A stretch of 13,509 nt of DNA from Clostridium sp. CAG:413 (GTDB lineage: Bacteria; Bacillota; Clostridia; Oscillospirales; Acutalibacteraceae). The stretch is taken from assembly GCA_000431775.1 (NCBI GenBank), contig FR888169.1, forward strand, positions 1 to 13,509, written 5' to 3'. The notes under the pieces were generated by a model that was not told the origin of the DNA, did no database searches, and saw only the letters and a program-made list of their open reading frames with translations. Each line of letters opens with the position of its first letter. Position 1 is the first letter of the stretch. Shown piece by piece: positions 7,240 to 13,167 of the stretch. A program made the translations under genes and the position numbers.

Positions 7240-7797
7240 CTACGATAAAATGACAGAATTTTTCGTAAGAGATTTACCGTATTCGTCATGTGTCACAATA
7301 ATAACGGGCTTGGTTTGTGCATATTCACTTATCAGCTTGCCGATATGCTCTTTCAGTTCGGATTCAAGTCCTTTGAACGGCTCGTCGAGGATCAGAGCGT
7401 CGCCGCCGTAGGCAAGGGCGCGGGCGATAGCCACTCTGCGGCTCATGCCGCCGCTGAGCTCATCGGGGTATTTATCCTCGCTGCCGTGAAGTCCGACCAG
7501 ATCGAGCAGCCGCCGCGCCGTCGTTTCGTCCGAGACGAGGCTGACGTTGCCCAGAGCCGTGAGCGAGGGAAAGAGCCTATCTTCTTGAAACACGACAGAG
7601 AAATTCATGCCGTCCGAGCCGATTATTTCGCCGCCGTCGGGCTTCTCAAGCCCGCAGAGCAGGCGGATAAGGGTCGTTTTACCCTGACCCGACGCGCCGA
7701 AAATGCCGAAAACGCCGCTGCCCGGTATCTCGATATTCACGTTGTCGAGCACCGCCTTGCCGCCGTAGGATTTGGAGATATTTTTAAGTATTATCAT
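7240..7797 (-). CDS. Short ABC importer ATPase (SsuB/TauB/ThiZ-like)
   Basis: This 185-residue protein is the ATP-binding subunit of the importer formed with the next two genes. All catalytic motifs are present: Walker A GASGQGKT at 34-41, Q-loop Gln71, signature LSGGM at 114-118, Walker B ALILDEP at 134-140 with catalytic Glu139, and switch His170. It ends only 15 residues after the His. SsuB/TauB-type proteins are usually about 240-260 residues, so the C-terminal part is absent, and the segment between Q-loop and signature is also compact. The D-loop reads KGLE rather than the usual SALD. The stop is in frame and no shifted continuation was recognised, so I treat it as a genuine short form, though decay cannot be excluded. 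ATG at 7797 has GGAGG 7 nt upstream and overlaps the permease stop as ATGA. Confidence 0.88.
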   Translation of the reverse strand: MIILKNISKSYGGKAVLDNVNIEIPGSGVFGIFGASGQGKTTLIRLLCGLEKPDGGEIIGSDGMNFSVVFQEDRLFPSLTALGNVSLVSDETTARRLLDLVGLHGSEDKYPDELSGGMSRRVAIARALAYGGDALILDEPFKGLESELKEHIGKLISEYAQTKPVIIVTHDEYGKSLTKNSVILS

Positions 7798-8585
7798 TTC
7801 TTTACCTCCCCGCCCCGAACTCGGCGCAGCAGCAGCTTCTCGAGCAGCAGCACGAGCGCTTTCTCGACAAGGAAGCTCATCAGAATGACTGCCGCCGTCC
7901 AGGCAAAAAGATCGGCGTATTCGAGATTTATCTTTGCGATATACAGCTCCGAGCCGACGGAGTTGCGCGGTGTGGAGAGCACCTCGGCGGCTATGCCCGC
8001 CTTCCACGAGAAGCCTATCGAGGTCTTGCAGCCCGCCGCAAAGGACGGCAGGGCGCACGGGATATAGACATGGCGCAGCTTCTGAAATCTGCTGAGGCGG
8101 AAGACTTTCGCCGCTTCGAGCAGCAGCCTGTCGGTGTCGGCGACGGCGGCCGAGACATTCGACCACATCACGGGCACGACCATCAGGAACGCTATCACGA
8201 CGGGCACTCCGCTGCGCTTGACCCAGACGAGCAGCAGGATTATGAACGAGGCGACGGGGGTAGTTTTGATGACGGTGAGCAGCGGGCTGAAGAAATCATA
8301 CAGCGGCTTCGAGAACGCAGTGGCCGCGCCGAGCAGAGAGCCGAACACTATGCCCGAGAAGCAGCCGAGCGAGATCCTGCCCAGCGAGCCGAGGCAGTCG
8401 AGCGCAAATTCCTTGGTCACGCAAAGCTCGCCGAGGCGGCGCAGCACCGTCAGCGGTGACGGGAAAAGAAAACTGCTGCCCACTGCGAGCGCCGCAAGCT
8501 GCCAAAGCAGGAGCCATGCTGCGATGACTCCTGCTTTTTTAATTATCCTTATCAATTTTGACTTATCCGAGGTAATAGAGCGCAT
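7794..8585 (-). CDS. ABC importer permease (SsuC/TauC/ThiX-like)
   Basis: This 263-residue protein is the membrane subunit of a type I importer (BPD_transp_1). It has about six hydrophobic segments, from residues 15-37 to about 229-250. The cytoplasmic coupling (EAA) loop is at 157-180, starting EAAKVFRLS and ending IPCALP; the conserved Gly of the loop is replaced, apparently by Arg163. The family FPSP motif follows the first helix at 41-44. Length is typical (about 250-270). The ATG at 8585 is preceded by a purine-rich site (GGAGGGGAG, 8596-8604). A longer reading would need a TTG at 8627 deep inside the upstream gene. It overlaps the substrate-binding gene by 23 nt and the ATPase gene by 4 nt, a tight three-gene operon. 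It should pair with the short ATPase and the lipoprotein binder. Confidence 0.9.
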   Translation of the reverse strand: MRSITSDKSKLIRIIKKAGVIAAWLLLWQLAALAVGSSFLFPSPLTVLRRLGELCVTKEFALDCLGSLGRISLGCFSGIVFGSLLGAATAFSKPLYDFFSPLLTVIKTTPVASFIILLLVWVKRSGVPVVIAFLMVVPVMWSNVSAAVADTDRLLLEAAKVFRLSRFQKLRHVYIPCALPSFAAGCKTSIGFSWKAGIAAEVLSTPRNSVGSELYIAKINLEYADLFAWTAAVILMSFLVEKALVLLLEKLLLRRVRGGEVKK

Positions 8586-9570
8586 CAGCGGGTATCTCCC
8601 CTCCGACGGAAGCGGGGTTTGCCTCAAAGAGGACGGTGAAATTCTCCGTCGCTGTTTTTTTCATTTCCTCGCCGGTGATGAATACGATGTTGCAGTTCGG
8701 AATGGTATCCGCCGCAAGCTGGGGCGTATCAAAGTAGCCGTTTTTCGCAAGGAACACGGCGCCGGCGTTATTCTCATTGTTGACGAAATTGACCGAGGCC
8801 TCATAGAAGCTCATGAATTCCTTGATTATTTCGGGATTCTGCTCGATATAATCGGCTCTTGCCACAAGGCAGCCCTGGGCGAGCTTTGCGGAGCTGACCT
8901 TGCCCCACTCCTCGGTGAGGTCGAGCACGCGCTTGTAGCTCTCGTTCTTTGAGAGCACCTTGGATACGAAAGGCTCGGGCAGGATGCAGATATCAACGCT
9001 GCCCTCGACTGCGAGGGTGGCAAGCTCATTGTGGGCGGTCTTATACTCGATCGTCACATCCTTGCCCGGCTCAAGGCCGTTCTTGCGGAGAATGTAGTTG
9101 ACGATATATTCGGGAGTTGCGCCCTGACCCGATGAATAGACGGTCTTGCCCTTGAGGTCGGCGACGCTCTTGATCGAATCATCCTTTGAGAGCACATGGA
9201 GCACGCCGAGGGTGTTGATGGCGAGCATTTTTATCTTACCGTCGGTCTTTTTATAGAGGTTTGCCGCCATGTTGAGGGGCAGAGCCGCTATATCGACCTC
9301 GCCCTTGATGAGCAGCGGGCCGACTTCCTGCGGGTCGGAGTAATACTCGACGTCGTAGGCATAGGAACGATCGGCCTTTATCTCGGCGAGACCGAGGCCT
9401 GTCGGGCCGTTGAGAGCGGCTATTTTGGTCTTGACTTCCCGCTCATAATTCGTCTCGGGAGCGTCGGTAACGTCGGAATCCTCCCCGCCATTCTTGCCGC
9501 CGCAGGCGGCAAACGAAAGGAGCAGGAGCATTGCGAGCATGAGGGCTGAAAGCCTCTTTAAGATCTTCAT
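8563..9570 (-). CDS. ABC importer substrate-binding lipoprotein (NMT1/SsuA-like)
   Basis: This 335-residue protein carries a lipoprotein signal peptide with FAAC lipobox (Cys23), then an NMT1/THI5-like periplasmic-binding fold. It starts with the family's LNGPTGLGLAEI strand-loop and continues with VDIAALPLNMAANLYKK, a hinge near DLKGKTVYSSGQGATPEY and the second-lobe VDICILPEPFVSKV. Lipid-anchored binders of this class capture small anionic or aromatic solutes (sulfonates, nitrate, thiamine precursors, flavins) and hand them to the permease encoded next. Which one cannot be told from sequence, and no thiamine, flavin or other recognisable riboswitch precedes it. ATG at 9570 has AAAGGAGG 6 nt upstream. 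It is the first gene of the importer operon and has a consensus promoter about 165 nt upstream. A weakened repeat sits in its leader. Confidence 0.9.
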   Translation of the reverse strand: MKILKRLSALMLAMLLLLSFAACGGKNGGEDSDVTDAPETNYEREVKTKIAALNGPTGLGLAEIKADRSYAYDVEYYSDPQEVGPLLIKGEVDIAALPLNMAANLYKKTDGKIKMLAINTLGVLHVLSKDDSIKSVADLKGKTVYSSGQGATPEYIVNYILRKNGLEPGKDVTIEYKTAHNELATLAVEGSVDICILPEPFVSKVLSKNESYKRVLDLTEEWGKVSSAKLAQGCLVARADYIEQNPEIIKEFMSFYEASVNFVNNENNAGAVFLAKNGYFDTPQLAADTIPNCNIVFITGEEMKKTATENFTVLFEANPASVGGEIPADALYYLG

Positions 9571-9648
9571 ACAGATCCTCCTTTTAATTATATTCAGTCA
9601 CTCGGATTTTAATTTTCCGAAAGGCTTTTTGAAATTAGATAAGATTTT

Positions 9649-9680
9649 GCGGGACGTCGTCCACTACGATGAATAACGAA
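9649..9680. repeat. Remnant of the dispersed repeat in the importer leader
   Basis: GCGGGACGTCG followed by TCCACTACGATG resembles the GGGACGTCG...CCCTACGAT palindrome of copies A-C, with the middle lost. It lies between the promoter at 9737-9765 and the binding-protein start, so it is transcribed as part of the leader and can form a small hairpin (GGACG-A-CGTCC on the minus strand). Confidence 0.55.
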
Positions 9681-9736
9681 ATTGCAGTAATTATGACGCC
9701 CAAACACGGCGGCGAAATCGTTGATTTACCGACTAT

Positions 9737-9765
9737 ATTATATCCCTGTCCGCAGGGTGTGTCAA
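9737..9765 (-). promoter_or_regulatory. Consensus promoter of the ABC importer operon
   Basis: On the minus strand a perfect TTGACA (9760-9765) and perfect TATAAT (9737-9742) are separated by exactly 17 nt. The start would be near 9730, giving a leader of about 160 nt. The spacer contains a 5-bp dyad, CCCTG-CGGA-CAGGG (9745-9758), which could be a regulator site. The -35 lies only 7 bp past the stop codon of the upstream fusion gene. Confidence 0.75.
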
Positions 9766-9772
9766 TGCCTTT

Positions 9773-11362
9773 TTACTCTGCGGGCGCGGGGTCGAGTATG
9801 GTGTTAAGCCCCGTGGCTATCACGTCGTCGGCCGCCTTTTGCAGCAGGTAATAGCGCTTTGTGTATTTGCTCTTGACGGCGGCGGTCGTGCCGTCGTCCT
9901 CAACGGTTATCTTCATCTCTTTCGAGAGGGCGTAGTATTCGCCGCAGCCCTCAAAGGCGTAGTTGACGGCGGTCAGATCCCAGCTGTCGCGCAGATAGGG
10001 CGCTTTGCCGCCGAGGTAACGGCGGTAGCTGTCGAATACGGGGCTGCCCTCGCGTTCACCGCCGAAGCCCGTCATCACGTCCTTGCCTATCTCGAAGCCC
10101 GAGCAGACTATCGTGCCCCTGAATTTCTCAAACACGGTTTTTGCGGCGAGCGGGTCGCACTCAATATTGAATTCTTTGCCCGAGGGGAAAGCGCCGCCCA
10201 TCATTACGACGGAATCGACCTTGCGGTTAAAGAGGTCGCCGTCCTCGCGCAGCACCCGCGCGAGATTTGAGAGCGGGCCGACGGCGATCACCGTCACCGA
10301 GCCGTCCTCGGATTTCGCGAGCAGCTTATGATAGAAATCAAGCTCCGTTTGAGCCGCTGTGGCGCTCGAGGGGAAGCGACAATATTTTTTGGTGACGAAT
10401 TCGTTGTATTTTTTGCCGTCAGGCAGCAGCTCCGAGCCGCTGTATTGACCCACGGGCAGGTCGGGGCAGCCGAAATACTCGGCTATCGCCCTTATCGTGC
10501 CGTTGGCGTAGCGGTTTGAGGTGCAGTTTGCGGCGCCGAGCAGGGTCAGGTCGTATTTTTTGATATAGCGGAAGAGCAGGGCGAAGGCTCCCGCGTCGTC
10601 GCAGTCGGGGCCCATGTCGGTGTCGAATATCACGTTCCTGCGGCTGTCCTTGAGCGGCTCATAGGGCGGCTTGCCGCTTGCCGCCTCCGATCTGCCCGAT
10701 TTTACGGCGTAGCTGATGACCCACGCGACGAGCGCTATCGGCAGCAGAATTATCGCCGCAAGCATGAATTTATCCATCGGGATATAGTCGTAGATGCCGT
10801 CGCCGAGGACGGTGAAAAGTATCACTCGGGGCAGAATCCCGCCGAGCGAGAGCAGAAGATACGGCAGGAAGCGCATCCTGACCGCGCCGAGGAAGAGGCT
10901 GACGAGATCTATCGGGAATACGGGCAGCACGCGGATAGCGAATATCGCCGAGAGCTTGCCTTTGCCGTGCAGCTCGAGAATTCGGTCGCCGTATTTTGTC
11001 TTTTCGAGCTTATTTATTACATAAGGCCCGCCGAGGATAACGCCGAAAAGATAGGTGGCGCAGACCTCAAGGAGAATTCCGACCGCGTTTATCGCAACGG
11101 CGGTCAGCGGGGTGAATGCCATGCCCACGGCGATATATATCAGCGAGGCGGGCACGACAAAGACGAGGGATTTGAGCAGATATACCCCCCACACAGCCGC
11201 AGCGGCGGCAAGCATACTGCTTGTGCCGTCGATGAGCGCGCGCACGTCGATATGCTTCAGGTCGTCATATTTCCAAATGATAACGGCAATAATAATCACC
11301 GAGACGATTATCCTTGCGGCAAGCCCGAGAGCGTGCCTGCCTCTGAGCAGCTTTTCTTTCAA
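9773..11362 (-). CDS. Fusion: VTT (TVP38/DedA-like) membrane domain + nucleoside hydrolase-like domain
   Basis: This 529-residue protein joins two families in one uninterrupted frame. Residues 1-225 form a TVP38/TMEM64-type VTT domain: a first helix at 17-30, further hydrophobic segments at about 50-80, 85-110, 145-160, 165-190 and 199-220, and the family-like stretch FAIRVLPVFPIDLVSLFLGA at 141-160. Such proteins are linked to lipid handling in membranes. A short linker (221-242) leads to an inosine-uridine-type nucleoside hydrolase fold: DTDMGPDCDD at 247-256 for Ca2+ and catalysis, VGPLSNLA at 361-368, FNIECDP at 398-404, and SWDLTAV at 460-466 with Asp462. The catalytic His of classical enzymes is replaced by Trp461. 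Basic flanks suggest both the N-terminus and the hydrolase are cytoplasmic. The start is a TTG with GGGAGGG 6 nt upstream; an earlier TTG would place this site inside the gene. Substrate is unknown. Confidence 0.88.
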   Translation of the reverse strand: MKEKLLRGRHALGLAARIIVSVIIIAVIIWKYDDLKHIDVRALIDGTSSMLAAAAAVWGVYLLKSLVFVVPASLIYIAVGMAFTPLTAVAINAVGILLEVCATYLFGVILGGPYVINKLEKTKYGDRILELHGKGKLSAIFAIRVLPVFPIDLVSLFLGAVRMRFLPYLLLSLGGILPRVILFTVLGDGIYDYIPMDKFMLAAIILLPIALVAWVISYAVKSGRSEAASGKPPYEPLKDSRRNVIFDTDMGPDCDDAGAFALLFRYIKKYDLTLLGAANCTSNRYANGTIRAIAEYFGCPDLPVGQYSGSELLPDGKKYNEFVTKKYCRFPSSATAAQTELDFYHKLLAKSEDGSVTVIAVGPLSNLARVLREDGDLFNRKVDSVVMMGGAFPSGKEFNIECDPLAAKTVFEKFRGTIVCSGFEIGKDVMTGFGGEREGSPVFDSYRRYLGGKAPYLRDSWDLTAVNYAFEGCGEYYALSKEMKITVEDDGTTAAVKSKYTKRYYLLQKAADDVIATGLNTILDPAPAE

Positions 11363-11402
11363 AGCGTTCCCTCCCGATAGCTGATATGTCAAGCTAAATT
11401 AT

Positions 11403-11431
11403 ATAATACCCCATATTCGGCGCTAAAGCAA
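11403..11431 (-). promoter_or_regulatory. Candidate promoter of the VTT-hydrolase fusion gene
   Basis: On the minus strand TTGCTT (11426-11431) and TATTAT (11403-11408) are 17 nt apart. Transcription would start near 11396, about 34 nt before the TTG start codon, with the GGGAGGG ribosome site in between. A TATAAT at 11398-11403 overlaps but is badly spaced for this -35. Confidence 0.4.
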
Positions 11432-11513
11432 GGAAAATGAGGAAAAATCCCACTGCCGCTCGGACAAAAAAGCGACTTTGTGTGAGAATCCGTCACTTTG
11501 CCCGTCTTGTCCG

Positions 11514-11541
11514 TTTACTGCAAGGCACAAGCGCATATAAT
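11514..11541 (+). promoter_or_regulatory. Candidate promoter of the radical SAM gene
   Basis: TTTACT (11514-11519) and TATAAT (11536-11541) are 16 nt apart, giving a leader of about 135 nt. A second TATACT at 11623-11628 is nearer the gene but has only a poor -35 (TTCCAA). The right arm of the CGGACAA/TTGTCCG inverted repeat abuts this -35. Confidence 0.35.
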
Positions 11542-11682
11542 ATAAATTAAGTGCAAAACAGACAAAAAGCAATAATTAATAAAATTTTTATGGACTTTAT
11601 TCCAAAGCTGTGATAAACTTAATATACTATTGCTCTGATCCGCACCGCAAATTCACATGATTTCCAAAGGGAGGAATCGCTT

Positions 11683-13119
11683 ATGATGACCGCAAAAGAA
11701 AAGCTCCAGAGAGCCTCGGCTTCCGTCGCGTTCGACGGCATTTTTAAGTATATCAAAAAGAAGCCGCAGGAAAATCTGCTGAAGCTGATAGACATATCGC
11801 AGAAATTTATGGGCGGCGCTTTCCCCGAGAAGAATTTTGACGCATTCCGCAAGGCGGTCAAGGATGAGAGCAACGTCTGGAACCACTTCGCGATGAATAT
11901 CATCAACGAGTGCGACCCTCGGGTTATCAAGAATATGCTGCTCGCTCTCGGCCTCGGCGCGGGGGTCAACGGCACCAAGGCGGTAAGAGCAAACAGAGAG
12001 AAATACAAGTGCAACATCCCGTTCATCATCCTATTTGACCCGACGAGCGCCTGCAACCTGCACTGCAAGGGCTGCTGGTCCGCCGAATACGGCCACCGCT
12101 CCAATCTGTCGCTCGACGAGATGCGCAGCATAGTCAACCAGGGCACCGAGCTGGGGACGCATTTCTATATGCTCACGGGCGGCGAGCCGCTCATCCGCAA
12201 GGACGATATACTGACTCTGTGCCGTGAGAATCCCGACTGCGCCTTCCTCGCCTACACCAATGCGACGCTTGTTGACCGTGAATTCTGCGAGCAGATGCGC
12301 GAGGTCGGCAACCTGACCTTAGCGCTGAGCATTGAGGGCACCGAGGAGAGCAACGACTACCGCCGCGGCGAAGGCGCATACGCGCGAACCATGGCGGCAA
12401 TGAAGCTGCTCAGGGAATACGGCCTGCTTTTCGGCATCTCGGTCTGCTACACGAGCAAGAATATCCCCGCCGTCACGAGCGACGAATTCATCGACCTTAT
12501 GATCGAAAACGGCGTGCGCTTCGGTCTTTACTTCAACTATATGCCGGTCGGCCACGACGCCGTGCCGGAGCTTATCCCCTCGCCCGAGCAGAGGGTTCAT
12601 ATGTATAAATGGCTGCGCCGCATGAGAAACAGCGAGACGGGCAAGCCGATGTTCGTCATGGATTTCCAAAACGACGCCGAGTATGTCGGCGGCTGCATCG
12701 CCGGCGGCAGGAACTACTTCCACATCAACTCCGAGGGCGATATGGAGCCCTGCGTTTTTATCCATTATTCGGACTCGAATATCAGGAAGAATACGCTTAT
12801 CGAGGGGCTGAAAAGTCCCCTGTTCCAGGCATATTACAGAAATCAGCCGTTTAACGACAACCACCTCAGACCCTGCCCGATGCTGGAGAATCCGCAGTGC
12901 CTGCGTAAGATAATCGCCGACACGGGCGCGCGCTCGACCGACCTCATCGCACCCGAGAGCGCCGAAACGCTCTGCTCCCGCTGCGACTGCTTCGCCAAGG
13001 AGTGGCAGCCCGTCGCCGACGAGCTGTGGAACAGCACCACGCACCCGCACCCCAAAACGCAGTTCTACCGCGACACGCCCGAGGGTAAAGCCGAGGCGGA
13101 AAAAGCGAATAAAGATTGA
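11683..13119 (+). CDS. Radical SAM protein with SPASM-like C-terminus
   Basis: This 478-residue enzyme should use a [4Fe-4S] cluster to cleave S-adenosylmethionine and start radical chemistry. Cys124, Cys128 and Cys131 (CNLHCKGC) are the cluster ligands, and TGGEP at 165-169 is the SAM-binding motif. The C-terminal third carries seven further Cys (338, 357, 398, 406, 431, 434, 436), with NSEGDMEPC and a final CSRCDC, in SPASM-like order, so one or two auxiliary Fe-S clusters are likely. Residues 1-110 are an unusual helical N-terminal extension before the barrel, which begins at about IPFIILFDPTSACN. SPASM enzymes mostly modify peptides or proteins, but relatives act on other substrates. No clear substrate gene is adjacent. 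ATG at 11683 has AGGGAGG 8 nt upstream; a second ATG follows directly. It is a single-gene unit divergent from the fusion gene, ending at a strong terminator. Confidence 0.9.
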   Translation: MMTAKEKLQRASASVAFDGIFKYIKKKPQENLLKLIDISQKFMGGAFPEKNFDAFRKAVKDESNVWNHFAMNIINECDPRVIKNMLLALGLGAGVNGTKAVRANREKYKCNIPFIILFDPTSACNLHCKGCWSAEYGHRSNLSLDEMRSIVNQGTELGTHFYMLTGGEPLIRKDDILTLCRENPDCAFLAYTNATLVDREFCEQMREVGNLTLALSIEGTEESNDYRRGEGAYARTMAAMKLLREYGLLFGISVCYTSKNIPAVTSDEFIDLMIENGVRFGLYFNYMPVGHDAVPELIPSPEQRVHMYKWLRRMRNSETGKPMFVMDFQNDAEYVGGCIAGGRNYFHINSEGDMEPCVFIHYSDSNIRKNTLIEGLKSPLFQAYYRNQPFNDNHLRPCPMLENPQCLRKIIADTGARSTDLIAPESAETLCSRCDCFAKEWQPVADELWNSTTHPHPKTQFYRDTPEGKAEAEKANKD

Positions 13120-13127
13120 AAATATAT

Positions 13128-13167
13128 AAAGGATATGCTATTATGATGATAGCATATCCTTTTTTTG
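13128..13167 (+). terminator. Terminator of the radical SAM gene
   Basis: A perfect 14-bp stem, AAAGGATATGCTAT (13128-13141) with ATAGCATATCCTTT (13149-13162), and a 7-base loop are followed by more T to 13166. It lies 8 bp after the stop codon. Confidence 0.92.

Larger units (their letters stand above)
11363..11682. other. Divergent intergenic region between the fusion gene and radical SAM gene
   Basis: About 320 bp of AT-rich DNA separates two outward-facing genes. It contains the fusion gene's ribosome site, candidate promoters for both directions (listed), and a 7-bp inverted repeat CGGACAA (11461-11467) and TTGTCCG (11507-11513) ending next to the plus-strand -35. A 37-codon basic reading frame (11437-11550, plus) lies here too; it is discussed under findings and not called as a gene. 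None of the dispersed repeats is present, unlike most other gaps. Confidence 0.7.

Noticed and set aside
7288..8952. Long plus-strand frames (about 259 and 272 codons) opposite the importer genes
   Set aside because: They are antisense to three genes with complete family motifs and tight operon overlaps, and their translations show no domain.
9587..9592. Minus-strand TATAAT just before the importer binding-protein gene
   Set aside because: It would start transcription at or inside the ribosome site and has no -35 at the right distance. The full consensus promoter at 9737-9765 is a better explanation.
11387..11392. Perfect minus-strand TTGACA before the fusion gene
   Set aside because: No -10 lies 15-19 nt downstream, where the ribosome site and start codon are; it would place the transcript start within the gene.
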